Source of the DNA: Silene conica | Lineage: Eukaryota; Streptophyta; Magnoliopsida; Caryophyllales; Caryophyllaceae | Assembly: GCA_029255685.2 (NCBI GenBank) | Contig: CM055312.2 | Location: 4,922,649-4,986,648 of the forward strand | DNA: 64,000 bases | Direction: 5' to 3' | In this document: piece by piece, positions 23,373 through 35,289 of the stretch | Numbering within the stretch: the first letter of the stretch is position 1 | Layout of the letters: every line of letters starts with the position of its first letter | The notes under the pieces: generated by a model | What the model was told of the DNA's origin: nothing | The model's input: the letters and a program-made list of their open reading frames with translations, nothing else | Database searches by the model: none | Made by a program: the position numbers and the translations under genes

Positions 23373-23583
23373 TATTAAGGATAAAGATCAACCAAATCAA
23401 TCACACAATTAAGGAATGATTTTTTCATAATCATATCCCATGATTCTCTCCTTATCTTTAGATAATATATTTGTAATTTAGGATATTAGTATATGTCTGT
23501 TAATGTATTCACACTAAACCTAGACTCCTATATATTGTAATGTACTCCTTGTATAATATTATCAATTATTCTAATCGTTTACA
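23373..23583 (+). repeat. 5' LTR of the Ale-like copia
   Basis: 211 bp from TATTAAGGATAAAG to CGTTTACA. The ends are fixed by the TATGT duplication outside and the tRNA-iMet primer site inside. Confidence 0.93.
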
Positions 23584-23593
23584 TGGTATCAGA
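23584..23593 (+). other. primer binding site, initiator tRNA-Met type
   Basis: TGGTATCAGA directly follows the LTR and is complementary to the 3' end of plant initiator tRNA-Met, as usual for Ty1/copia. Confidence 0.9.
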
Positions 23594-24292
23594 CTAACAT
23601 ACGATCCTCACGATCAACAAAAAAAAAAAATTCCGACTCCGAACACTTCACTCACGTCGCTCGTGTGTTTCGACCAATCATTCGAATGGCAAACCAACTT
23701 CAACTCGCAAACCCCGCTCAACCAAATCAGCCCCTTACTGTCATCAATTTCTCCAACGTTATTCAATTGAAAGACTCGTTCACCTTTCGCCAATGGCGTT
23801 TTCAGGTACGCGCCATCATGAATGGTCTTGCACTATTTTCATTCCTTGACCGTTCCACACCCGTTCCCCCCGAAACCACCACCGTCAATGTAACACCCCC
23901 ATTTATTTAAAGGCCTGTACTAGGACTCCTTAGATAAACAAGGGTGTCACCATCTCGGTTTCCCGAGGTAGTAGATACAAAGGAAGGATAAACAGTACTT
24001 TAATTACAATTTAAACTCCATAACATGTTCTTAACAACTGAAACCAAACTGTCTTATAAAATGAAAATACAACTCATGCTAAACTGACTAAGGTGATCTA
24101 GACTCTAGTCTGGTCCGGATCCAAGCTCTTCCTTCCCATAGCTTCTCATAGTCTCAGTTACCTGTCAATCTGCTCCCCAATAATTTGGTTCATCACAGGT
24201 GATCACGAATACACAGGGTCAACCACGAGGTTGAGTAGAGGAAAAATAAATAAACCACATTACTATAAATAGAAAGTCAAACTTCTCCACTC

Positions 24293-24436
24293 CGAATCAC
24301 AAGACCCATAATTCTCCACACCAATCACAGACCCTTTATCTCCGCACCAATCACAAGACCCTTTATCTCTGCACCAATCACAGACCCTTTATCTCCGCAC
24401 CAATCACAGACCCTTTATCTCCGCACCAATCGCAGA
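24293..24436. repeat. 26-bp minisatellite in the solo LTR
   Basis: About five copies of ACCAATCACAGACCCTTTAT plus CTCCGC, the first ones more diverged. Confidence 0.88.
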
Positions 24437-24885
24437 ATGATATAAACAGTACAATATAACAATCACATGATATTATGTAACAAACATGCTTAATATCAAA
24501 TAAGAACAGATTACACATCAATATTTATCAGTATTTCCCCTACCTCAATAGCAGAATTGCAGACAAATCCAAGGTTCGTTAGAAAAGTTCCACGCGAAAC
24601 TCGCTCCCTAAACAAGTACACGTAACAAATTAATAACCTTCCCGAAACCCCATAACAACCTATGCTTGCTATAAATAGAAACCTTCCATAAATGGAAAGT
24701 TTCCCAAAATAGAAACCCATATAAATGGAAAGTTTCCATAATTAGTAACTTCTCTGACTAATTGATTTCCCGACTCATAACTCGCCACACGATAACGAAA
24801 TATAGAAAGATAACGAAAGACGGCTATTATAAAAATATAAGTAGCTATAACACTACTATAGTAATAATAATAAAATAACTTTTAC

Positions 24886-24888
<3 letters not shown>

Positions 24889-24935
<47 letters not shown>
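24889..24935. repeat. (AAT)n microsatellite
   Basis: About 15 uninterrupted AAT repeats. Confidence 0.95.
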
Positions 24936-27900
24936 GTTAAACAAACATCTAATAATCAAAAATTAAACACTCAAAACGCAACTAAGAGACCCGCGTGAAC
25001 AGGCAGCAAAACAGACCCGTAACCGAACCGCTGACCCGTGCAAAACAGACCACCCCTTCGCCCCGACTCCACAGCCCAATAGCACCCAAACCTGGCACCA
25101 ACTTTAGCCTCCGACCACTCCCATGGCGTCACCACGTCTGCCCCCGTGCCATGGTGGTTCCAGGGGCGAAACCACTGACCATCGACACCTCCAACCAACC
25201 CCTTTGATCTCGTCCCTCTCACAACTCCCCTGTTTTTTTCCCACGACAACCGTAACGACAAAACTCGCTCTAACATCGACACCCTTCACCACGAACCACC
25301 ACCAGAACCACCACGCTAAACCTCGACTACCAAAAGGTGGAAATACCTTAATACACATACTAAACGTAAACGAAACGCTAGACAAGCACAGACACTAGTA
25401 ACCCCCCTGTTCTGAATTCTTTATCGCGACTGTCCAAGAAAACCGCCCCCACGGCAGTCAAAGGTGGTCAAAGATGAGTCACGAAGGCCCGTGTACAACT
25501 ATAGCACGACAAAGATTACTTTATGTGATTATTAGCACGAATACGTACGGTTATACGGTGGCGATAGCAACACGAAAAGGAAACGAAAACGAAAGGAGAA
25601 ATAGCCATGGTGAGCATACCTTAAACGCAGTGAAATCGAACCACCCTAGGCCGCGTTAAACCCACCGTGCGCACCACCCTTGTGTTCCTTGAAGTGGCGG
25701 CAGCAGGTTGAGGTGATGGGGTGTTGATTAGGGTAAACAAATTAGGTTAAAGGTTGGGGCTGATATCTGATGGCATGAGAGGTATTACGTAAAAAAGAAA
25801 AGAGGTGTGGGTTGTGTTCACGGTATTTTCGCTTTCAAGGCCCAAAACCAAAGTGTGCCCGAGGTCCCTAGTTCGAAACCCACTGACCGAATATAAAACA
25901 ACACTATTTGATAAGTTCCTTATTTGATAAAAATAATTATCGAACACTAACGCCGAAATATTATCTATACGTCGATTATACTCATAAAATATAATAATGA
26001 AAATACGAGGTATTACAGTCAACCCCGCACCACCAGCAACCGCACCAAAAACCCAAGCCAATCCCGCCTACCAGACATGGTATCGTCAGGATCAATTGAT
26101 TCTTGGCGCTCTCGCAGGCACCCTCGACTCCCCTATCGCTGCTCTCATTGCTAATGACGAAACATCTCATGATGCTTGGTCCACCCTTCTCAAAACATTT
26201 GCAAACTCCTCTCGTGGACATCGTCTGCAAATCAAGGACCGTCTCGAAAACATCACCCACACCGATAATATGACCATCACCGAATATATGACAGCCATAA
26301 AATCATGCACTGACGACCTTGCTCAATTAGATCATCCGATGGACATTGATGATATCACAAATAAAATCCTCATTGGCCTTAATTACACCAAATACCGCGC
26401 GGTTATCGAACCTATTCGCGCCCGCGATGAACCCATCACCTTCGAAGCTTTACATGAAAAACTTATCCAACATGAATTACGCATCAAAAACGACCCATCA
26501 CCCCCTGCCATCAACCCGTCTGCCCACGCTGCAAACTATCGTTCCAACAATCGTAACAACTACCAAACCCGAACCCAGAACTATTATCCCAAACAAACCA
26601 ACAATGGTAATCAAACGTCCAATTACCAACCGAAATCGTTTAAGGGACGCTGTCAGTATTGCGACACCGTGGGGCATGTAGCATCTGACTGTCCTGACCT
26701 TCAGTCTAAATACCCGACTATGATCTTCCCCACCCGCAAGCCACGTGGTCCACCACCGCAAGCCCACACAGCCTCTCACACGACTCCAAACCCGCCCCGT
26801 TCCTGGACTGTCGACAGTGGCGCAACGCACCACATCACAGACGATCTCAATACACTGTCTCTTCATCAAACTTATGATGGTCCTGATGACCTAGTCATTG
26901 GAGACGGATCAGCTCTTCAAATAACTCACTCTGGTTCTTTTTCTATTCATTCTTCTAATAAATCTATCTTATTTCAAAACGTTTTAGTCGTTCCATCAAT
27001 TTCTCGTAATCTTTTATCCGTCTCCCAATTTTGCAATGATAATCATGCCTACGCTATATTCTCATCCTCTTCTTTTTGTATTAAGGAACTTCAGACGGAC
27101 TTGGTTCTTCTTCAAGGTCCGCTCATTGATGGTTCTTATCTCTGGATTCCCCCTGTTCCTCACGCTCACGTTGCCACTACCCGCACACCAAATTCGTGGC
27201 ACCACCGACTCGGGCACCCATCCTCCAAAATTTTACAACTTATTAGTTCACAGTTTCAATTACGTATTTCTGATTCCAGTACTTGTATTTCCTGCAACTT
27301 AAATAAAAGCCATAAGCTTCCTTTTGGCAATATGACTTTACGTTCTCAGGCCCCACTTGATTTAATTTTCTCCGATGTTTGGACTTCTCCCGTCCTATCC
27401 CCCGACTCCTTTAAATATTATATAATATTCGTTGATCACTTTACACACTACATATGGCTATATCCCCTTAAACGAAAATCTGACACCCAAACTACATTTC
27501 ATACATTTCGAGCCATAGTTGAAAAATATTTTAACAAACCCATCCGTCAATTTTATTCTGATAACGGAGGAGAATACAAAACTCTCACGCCCCAACTCAA
27601 TCAACATGGCATTATCCACCTTACCTCACCCCCACACACACACGAACACAATGGGTTTGCTGAGAGGAGGCACCGTCACATAGTCGAAACCGGGCTCTCC
27701 TTACTTAATCATGCGAGCCTCCCTCTGTCTCTCTGGCCTTATGCTTTCTCCACGGCTGCGTATCTCATTAACCGGTTACCTACTCCGACACTACAAAATC
27801 ACTCACCATACTACAAACTATTCAATAGCCATCCCAACTACCTCAAATTACACAATTTTGGCTCACTCTGTTTTCCATGGCTAAGGCCATACAACACGCA

Positions 27901-29950
27901 TAAGCTCCAACCCCGGTCCATCGAATGCGTCTTTCTCGGTTAATCACCTACACAAAGCGCCTATCTCTGTCTAGACCCCCTCACATCTCGTATTTATACA
28001 TCGCGTCATGTAAAATTTGAATAAAATATATTTCCGTACCACCGTCTTCTTAAAATTCAACCCACACCCGCCTCAATGACTACCACTGATTGGTGTCACC
28101 TCTCAGTTCCTGTCCTTCCCAGTCCTACCCCACCACCGACTACTACTCCTAACACCACCACCACCTCTCCCTCGTCCTCACCGGATACATCACACCAGAC
28201 GTCAACCCCCACTCCCTCCCCAGTTCCTGCAACAAACCCGACACCGCAACCTCCTGGTCAGCCCCACAACTCAGAAATGACCCAAGCAGCCCCACCAAAC
28301 TCGCCTCCACCACCGCCTCCACCACCGCCACCTCAACATGCCACTCGTCTCTCTCACAATATCCGCAAACCGAACCCAAGATATGCTCAGCTAGCGCAAG
28401 TACCCACCACATATGTCACACCAAACACGGTAAAACAGGCTCTCATTGACCCGTTATGGCGCGCTGCAATGCAAGCCGAATATGATGCCGTGTGTCGCAA
28501 CAATACTTGGCACTTAGTTCCACCCGAATCAGCCCCCAATACCATTGGCTGTAAATGGGTTTATCGGATTAAATATAACCCAGACGGTAGCCTCAAACAA
28601 CATAAAGCGAGACTAGTTGCGAAAGGCTTTCATCAAAGACCCGGCCTTGATTACTCCGATACATTCAGCCCCGTCATTAAACCTACAACCATACGCCTTA
28701 TCCTCTCCCTTGCTGTCATGAATGGTTGGTCGCTTCGCCAAATCAACGTGGATAATGCGTTTCTCCAAGGTAATTTAAATGAATTTGTTTATATGATCCA
28801 ACCGCCGGGGTTCGTAAACCCGAGTCATCCTAACCACGTTTGCAAGTTAAGTAAAGCCATTTATGGCATAAAACAAGCACCCCGTGCTTGGTATACGGAA
28901 TTACAAAACTATCTTATAAACTACGGTTTTCGAAAAACAATTTCGGATTCCTCGCTCTTTATTTATGATCATGCTCCTGTTAAATTATTTGTTCTAGTAT
29001 ATGTCGACGATATTATAATTACAGGACCGTCCATTACTGATGTCACCAAGTCCATCGCTGCCATCTCTCAACGTTTCTCACTTAAGGATCTGGGTCCACT
29101 TTCATACTTTCTTGGGATGGAAGTTACCCCTACAACAAAAGGTATACATCTTAATCAGACGAAATACATTTCCGATATTCTAACCCGTTACAACATGTCA
29201 GATTGCAGCCCCTCTTCCACTCCGATGCTCACTCATCCCCCACTCACAAAGTCCACGGACATGCCAATCGAAGACGAAGCCACCTATCGTGCAATCGTCG
29301 GCAGCCTACAATATCTTTCTCTTACCCGTCCTGATGTTGCTTATCCGGTTAATAAGTTAGCTCAATTTCTTACTCATCCGACAACAACTCATTGGGTAGC
29401 ACTGAAACGACTTCTCAGATATCTTAGTGGTACTCTCCATCTCGGCATTAATCTCGTCAAAAACAGTCCACTTAATCTACATGCCTATTGCGACGCTGAC
29501 CTAGCAGGTGACCCTGATAGTTTCATCTCAACAACCGGCTACATTGTTTTTCTCGGCCACAACCCCATCTCTTGGTCCTCCAAAAAACAACGAGCATTAT
29601 CCCGTTCCTCTACCGAAGCCGAATTCCGTGCTATAGCCGATACAACTGCCGAGGTCCTCTGGTTACAGTCACTCATTACCGAACTCAAAATACAATCCAT
29701 CCAAGCTCCTGTGCTCTTTTGTGATAATCTGGGTGCCACTAACTACTCCTCAAATCCTATTTTTCATTCCCGAATGAAACATCTCGCACTTGCTTTTCAT
29801 TTTGTACGCGAACAGGTACAACTCGGAACAATACGCGTACAACACATTAATGGGGATGACCAGTTAGCTGACACGCTCACGAAACCACTACCGAAACCGC
29901 GACACACTTTACTTACATCCAAGATTGGCCTCACTCTAAGACCGTCCATC

Positions 29951-29961
29951 TTGAGGGAGCG
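29951..29961 (+). other. polypurine tract of the Ale-like copia
   Basis: TTGAGGGAGCG directly precedes the 3' LTR start at 29962. Confidence 0.8.
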
Positions 29962-30172
29962 TATTAAGGATAAAGATCAACCAAATCAATCACACAATTA
30001 AGGAATGATTTTTTCATAATCATATCCCATGATTCTCTCCTTATCTTTAGATAATATATTTGTAATTTAGGATATTATTATATGTCTGTTAATGTATTCA
30101 CACTAAGCCTAGACTCCTGTATATTGTAATGTACTCCTTGTATAATATTATCAATTATTCTAATCGTTTACA
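29962..30172 (+). repeat. 3' LTR of the Ale-like copia
   Basis: 211 bp, differing by eye from the 5' LTR at three positions, and followed by the target duplication TATGT. Confidence 0.93.
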
Positions 30173-30202
30173 TATGTAACCTAAATTGGAGTTTTGAAGC
30201 AA

Positions 30203-30789
30203 TCTTATCTATATTAAACCACAAACATTTAAAGCAATTTCCTTCACCCACATCATCATATTCAACTTTTATTTTTTTCAAAAATTCAATAAATGTGGGA
30301 CCTACATTGTTTGCATGATCATTGAAACTTCCCACCACTATCTTCATTTCTCATTTACGGACTTTCCAAACTCATCAAAATTAATTTAGCTAAAAGTTAA
30401 TTTTAATGAGTAACATCACATATAATTAGTGTTCAGACTTCAATTATAAATTTGTTCTTGCCAACCAAATAATTATGATCAAATTAATATTTTTTTTTTT
30501 GTTTTTGATGTATGAATTGTGTTGAATTACTTATTTAATATTACAACGGTATAAAAATCAAACTTTAATGTTGTTTATAATGATTTTGAAATGGGATAAT
30601 AAAGATTCCCCAATATTTATGATGTCGTTAACCTACGTATAAGTTTTGTTACTTTTCATTCATCTATGATATTGATTAGTATTTTATTAATTATGGAATT
30701 CCGATTTCAATAATTTATAATTTCCTTAAAGTTTTTTAATAACAAGTTTAATAACCAAATCCGTGCAATTTTGCACGGGCTAAAACTAG
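30203..30789 (+). mobile_element. short non-autonomous Helitron
   Basis: It starts TCTTATCTATATTAAA after A and ends with the stem-loop CCGTGCAATTTTGCACGG, GCTAAAA and CTAG, followed by T. Size is 587 bp and no protein is encoded. It belongs to the same family as 41857-42484 by its start and hairpin. Confidence 0.82.
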
Positions 30790-30902
30790 TTTTTAATGAA
30801 AATGTATCTTAAAGGAGTAATTTTAGAAAAAATTGTATAAGAGAGTAATTTTAGAAAATTTTATTTTAAAAAGGACTTATTTTTAATTTACTCTAAAAAT
30901 TA

Positions 30903-31195
30903 CTCCCTCCTATTCAGCATAACCTTCCCTATTTGGGGAAGGCACGGAGAACAAAGAGGAGATTATTATATGGGAAAATATTGGTGTGGGTTGGATAATT
31001 AGAGAGAGGGTATGTATTGTGGGATAATTGTTGTGAGTAAGGTGATTAAAATAAGTATAAAGTATGAGTATGGGGTATTGTGGTGGGGTGAGGTGATTAA
31101 AATATGTATAAAAACTTTACTAAAGAAGGAAATATGGAAGATATTGTGAATAGACGAAAAAGGAAATAGTGAAGGTTATGTTGAATAGGAGGGAG
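30903..31195. mobile_element. Stowaway-like MITE
   Basis: CTCCCTCCTATTCAGCATAA at the left is mirrored by TTATGTTGAATAGGAGGGAG at the right, with TA target duplications at 30901-30902 and 31196-31197. It is closely related to 37326-37622. Confidence 0.88.
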
Positions 31196-31347
31196 TATAT
31201 ATTTTCAGTCTACTCGTAAAGACGAATCAAACAAAACTCCACGTGAATATATTTTCTCTTACGTATTGTGAGAAAATCGAAATTAAAGATTCATTTGTAA
31301 ATAGGGTATAAAATAGAAAACTATCATTTGGATAAAAAGAGAGGGAG

Positions 31348-33091
31348 TTACTTAGAATAATACCTGATGCGGTACTTGTGCAGGTTCTGCAACAAATCTT
31401 GGAGATTCTCATTTGTCAATTTTGAATAATCCTTGTTGTCAACCATGGCATCACATAGATATGGAGCATTTATTCGTCCAGATGAAAACTTTTGCATTCC
31501 CCAACACCGTTCAATTGTTACCTTCTCCAAAGACGGTAACTCCAAAATATCACCACAATTTGAATCTCCGGCTGAAAACCACCTCATTTCATCACAATCT
31601 TTTAGAATCACGGAATGTAAGTTGGGTGCGATTAGAGGCTTTGATGAAAATGACAACATTTTCCGGCAGCAATCAATTTTGACGTTTGTCAAACACGGCA
31701 AGTCTTGAACTTCGTTCATTTCATCAGACAGAAAATACTCCATACTGTCACAACCAAATAGCTTCAAGTTTTCTAGTTTTGGAGCTCTTAAAGGTCCTGA
31801 ACAAAATGAATGCATATTAACACAGTATGTAAAATCAATGCTTTGAAGTGATTGAAAGTGCAACCCAGTGTTTGGGTTGGAGGCAAACTTGGTGATTTGT
31901 AAAGACTCCAACTTTAGTTTTTTAAGGCGAGGGAAACAATAAACCGTGTCTTCTGCATCCCCGGTTACTCCATCCTTGATTATTACTTCCATGTCGAAGC
32001 AACCATTTATCTTGAGAACTTCCAGCTGCTGGAGTTGCTCTCTACCCTTACTGAATAAATCAGCTGAGAATAGATATCTCCATTTCATATCATAAACAGA
32101 GAGGGTGCGAATATTTTGAAGTAGATGCCAGGGCAAAATCTTCATTTTCGGCATAATATACAAGCTTATTTCTTCTAGACGTTGACATAGCATTACAGCC
32201 GCGGTATCGTCTTCGTTTTCAAACAATTGCTCCACAAACTTATATTGACCAACAGAAAGCTTTGCCAAATTGGGAAGTTGGGAATATGACCAGAAGACCT
32301 CTCTATTTAACGGCAAAACTGAGAATAGAAATTTGATATCATTCAAACGTGAGACTTCCAGTTCGGTCAATCTATGAGAGACGAAGTGTGGAATAGACAT
32401 CAAACCCTGCATGCTACAAAGTTGTAACTTTTGCAAGCTCGGAACCGGGTCCAATGGATTGCTACCATTTTCGGTCTTTCCTTCGACACCCGATGAAGAC
32501 CAATTCCATAACCTCACTACTTCGCTTGACAACTCCTCTACGTACAAGTCCTCAAGGCATTGGAATTCAATCTACACATTAACTTTGGTCACTTTAGATT
32601 TGAGTGAATAAAGGGGCTTATAAATCAGCAATACAGATGGATGAGAATGTAACCTGATCAGAGAATAAAGTGTTGGAAACTTCTGAACCGTCAAAATTAG
32701 TCATTTTAGGAATAGTTGTCAATTGTAGGGATTTGAGTTTAGGGAACTCAAGTCTATAACTTCCTCCATAAAACCTCTCAAGATCATCCAACCTATCCAG
32801 GTGAAGATGGTTCAACTGCGGAAAAACGATAACATTTTCACGAATTGGGTAACCATTCATCTCTTTGGTTATGACTTCTTGCAAATTTTCACAACTTCTT
32901 ATCGACAAATATTCGAGATGAACAAGTGCCGCAAATATAGATAGAGGGCCCAGATTCTGCAATTTTGAACAACTGTGAATGTCCAGATTCTTCAAATTCT
33001 GAAAACTTGAAATGTCGGATGTCGTGCTCCACAGTCTCACAATTGTTTTATTATTAAACAATATCAAACCCTCAAGAGATTCAAATTTGAT
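31348..33091 (-). pseudogene. partial NLR duplicate: last two LRR exons only
   Basis: Two minus-strand exons, 33091-32654 (438 nt) and 32571-31348 (1224 nt to a stop), copy exons 4 and 5 of the NLR gene at 43407-62485. Exon lengths (438 nt in both), intron positions and phase match. They encode leucine-rich repeats with CxxL and LExLxL spacing. Similarity continues about 100 bp into the upstream intron (to about 33195) and then stops; a Helitron end lies at 33266. There is no NB-ARC or N-terminal part and no start codon in context, so this is a truncated duplicate. A GT after codon CAG near the 3' end might be used as a donor. Confidence 0.85.
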
Positions 33092-33587
33092 CTGCAGTCA
33101 CAAGTTAGTTGATAAGTATATATGGCCTAAACTAAATAAAATTAAACAAATCAAACTACAAGATTCTGTAATTTTTAAAGACAGTCGGAATTTAGTTATT
33201 ACATTATAATTTTCTTTTTTTTTTGGTTCAAATGAGAAGAAGATGAATTATTATTTTTTAAAGAACTAGTGTAACACCCGTGAAAAATCACGGGGTTGCG
33301 TACACTTACTTCTAAAGATGACATATATAAATTTTACTTATTATTTAGATAAATAGACTATTTATTCGAACATTTGTGCTTTTTAAAAATAAAAAAGAAA
33401 TAATATAATATCATTGTATATATTAAAATATATATATATACGGAAATTATAACATTCAAGTTTGAAAACTTTAAACTATGTAAGTACACATAACGTTAAT
33501 AAGAGTAACAATTGTAAGACATGTTTAAAATGAAACAATTAAGACATAGTTAACAAAGGAAACACTACAAAACAATGCTCTCTTTGC

Positions 33588-34020
33588 GACGGAATTTTCC
33601 GTCGCAAAAAGGGTGAACTCCGTCGCAAATGATGTTTTTGCGACGGATTTGCGACGGACTGCGTCTGTCCCATATTTTTGTCGCAAAAAGTTAATTTGCG
33701 ACGGATTTTTCCGTCGCAACTTATTTGCGACGGATTGACCTCATTTTGCGACGGACTGACCTTGACCAGAAGTCAAGGTCAGTCAAGATTTGCGACGGAA
33801 TTTCCGTCGCAAATGGTCCTCTTTGCGACGGATTTTCCGTCGCAAATCTTGACTGACCTTGACTTCTGGTCAAAGTCAGTCCAGATTTGCGACGGAAAAT
33901 CCGTCGCAAATAGGACCATTTGCGACGGAAATTCCGTCGCAAATCTTGACTGACCTTGACTTCTGGTCAAGGTTTGCGACGGAATGTCCGTCGCAAATTG
34001 AGACATTTCCGTCGCAAATT
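33588..34020. repeat. left subterminal repeat array of the CACTA element
   Basis: At least 15 direct or inverted copies of TTTGCGACGG, many paired as TTGCGACGGAAT...ATTCCGTCGCAA palindromes, separated by a repeated TTGACTGACCTTGACTTCTG spacer. Confidence 0.92.
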
Positions 34021-34269
34021 CCTGTGTGATTTTCCGGTTTCAGCCGTTTTTCCAGCTCCCCATTTCCATTGAAATGATTCATTTTTTCCCTTTTGCATGA
34101 TCTGTAAACCTGCAATTTCAGAAAAACAACCCAGCAACAAAAACTTGTCGGAGACAAGGGTTTTTAATATCTCTTTTCATAACTAATAAGAAAGTTTTAC
34201 AAATGATAATCCAACTAAAAACTAAACATAGTCCGCGGTACATCAACTAAACAACCTAATGAAATCTAT

Positions 34270-34690
34270 CTAACGGTCGTGTCGGTGGGCTGTGGGGTGG
34301 CGAAATGACTGGCCGCCCTAGCATTGTCGCCGCCATCATCGTCAAAGTCGCGTCTCGGCTGAGAAAAGCCTCCCGGGTTGCAGTTCTGAGTAGTGAACTC
34401 CGCCCCCTGTTGACTTAAGTATTCTTCAATTGCCTTCAGCCTTTGGGATGTCTCGAGATCGTGTTGTCTTAGCTGAGCATTCTCTCGAAGAACTTTGCCG
34501 AGGATACCTGCAATGAATAGTCAAACATGATATTATATTCATTTAGTAAACGGTTAAATAATTGGTTAGTCTTAATTTTTAATAAACTATAAAATACAAA
34601 CCTGGGGTGTATTGTGACTGGGTCCCAGCACTTGAGTGGCGACGACGCTCGTAAATGACTGGGGCTGCATTTCCCATACCTTATTTTTTT
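34270..34690 (-). pseudogene. remnant of a CACTA transposase-associated gene (Ptta/En/Spm-like), last two exons
   Basis: On the minus strand, codons from about 34687 encode a short basic and Ser/Thr-rich segment ending at 34602. A GT...AG intron (34601-34508, 94 bp) follows, then an exon 34507-34270 with a coiled-coil-like stretch (LRENAQLRQHDLE), a polar tail and a TAG stop. The phase is kept across the intron. This resembles the C-terminus of plant En/Spm-type transposase-associated proteins. Upstream exons are absent or degraded. Confidence 0.5.
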
Positions 34691-34800
34691 CCTAGAATCC
34701 AACCTTTCATACATCCATTTTCTTTCTAATCTCTTCATAGTAAATCTAAATATTTTAACAAACAATAACAACAACTAATTAACAACAACAATTAAATAAC

Positions 34801-34917
34801 AACTACATATATATATATATATATAACAACAACTAACAACAAAAACTAGTTAACAACTTATTAACAACAATAATTAAATAACAACTACATATATAACAAC
34901 AACTAACAACAACAACT

Positions 34918-34957
<40 letters not shown>

Positions 34958-35015
34958 CCAACACCAACAACAACACCAACACCAACACCAACACCAACAC
35001 CAACACCAACACCAA
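34801..35015. repeat. (AT)n, (AAC)n and (ACACCA)n microsatellite cluster
   Basis: Runs of AT (about 34806-34824), AAC (about 34901-34955) and CAACAC/ACACCA (34955-35015). The Val/Leu-rich open frames here come from the repeat. Confidence 0.92.
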
Positions 35016-35078
35016 GCTGCAAAAAAGAACAATTTACATATATTGGTCTGGGGTCCTTATCTCTCCAGCCTAAACCCA

Positions 35079-35289
35079 TCTTTGAATCTTTCATACCATT
35101 AGTAAACACTCTTATATTTTCTTAATTGTAATGAGACAAAAATTGGGCAGCACTTCCCTATTGTTCTCCAAATACATTATATAGAATGTATTTGGAGAAC
35201 AATAAGGAAGTATTGCCCAATTTTTGTTTCATTACAATCAAGAAAATATAAGAATGTTTACTACCTAAATGGCATGAAAGATTCAAAGA
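35079..35289. repeat. near-perfect 100-bp inverted repeat (hairpin) inside the CACTA element
   Basis: 35079-35178 pairs with 35185-35289 around a 6-nt loop (35179-35184), with about seven mismatches and one 5-nt gap by eye. A second, shorter hairpin (CAACAATTACAC...GTGTAATTATTG) follows at 35310-35342. An RNA crossing it would form a long stem suitable for small-RNA processing. Confidence 0.85.

Larger units (their letters stand above)
23889..26017. mobile_element. solo LTR, gypsy-type, inside copia gag
   Basis: The 2129-bp insert begins TGTAACACC and ends GGTATTACA, with 5-bp duplication GTCAA on both sides (23884-23888 and 26018-26022). It encodes no retrotransposon domain. TG...CA ends, 5-bp duplication and size fit a solo LTR left by recombination between two LTRs. 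Similarity to 11431-11859 suggests it lies in reverse orientation relative to that fragment. It holds a 26-bp minisatellite and an (AAT)n tract. A non-autonomous TRIM or LARD element is the alternative. Confidence 0.8.
23686..30001 (+). pseudogene. gag-pol of the Ale-like copia, split by a solo LTR and with two nonsense codons
   Basis: Gag starts at the Met codon 23686 and is broken after 23888 by the solo LTR. It resumes in frame at 26018, where the target duplication GTCAA repeats. Features in order: a Gag region; CCHC knuckle C-x2-C-x4-H-x4-C (26651-26692); protease DSGATHH (about 26813); integrase HHCC region and DDE residues (about 27190-27680); reverse transcriptase with YVDDIII (about 29000); and RNase H with YCDADLAGD. 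Stops at 27941-27943 (TAA) and near 28022 (TAA) fall between integrase and reverse transcriptase; the frame is otherwise kept. The last codons run 40 bp into the 3' LTR, and the stop is at 29999-30001. Confidence 0.92.
23373..30172 (+). mobile_element. complete Ale-like Ty1/copia retrotransposon carrying a solo LTR in gag
   Basis: Two 211-bp LTRs flank an internal region with an initiator-Met tRNA primer site, gag, protease, integrase, reverse transcriptase, RNase H and a polypurine tract. The 5-bp duplication TATGT is perfect on both sides (23368-23372 and 30173-30177). This fixes the LTR ends as TA...CA instead of TG...CA. I count three differences between the LTRs, so insertion is recent. 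A 2129-bp solo LTR interrupts gag. Two nonsense codons inactivate pol. Confidence 0.93.
23070..30895. mobile_element. long-inverted-repeat element interrupted by a copia element and a Helitron
   Basis: The first 90 bp (23070-23160, TAGAGTAAATTAATAATAA..., with CTAAAATT and CCAAAATTACTCCCTTATA) match the reverse complement of 30805-30895 (TAGAGTAAATTAAAAATAA..., CTAAAATTACTCTCTTATA). The arms behave as terminal inverted repeats of one small element. Its interior is only about 300 bp once the copia (23373-30172) and the Helitron (30203-30789) are removed. The superfamily is unclear. Confidence 0.55.

Noticed and set aside
24511..25659. Several open frames in the solo LTR
   Set aside because: They overlap on both strands, show no domain and lie in a non-coding LTR with no retrotransposon protein similarity.
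31227..31412. Extra exon at the 3' end of the NLR duplicate
   Set aside because: A GT is present near the last codons, but no acceptor or coding sequence downstream could be identified.
34833..35109. Leu/Val-rich open frames resembling membrane segments
   Set aside because: They come from (AAC)n and (ACACCA)n microsatellites.
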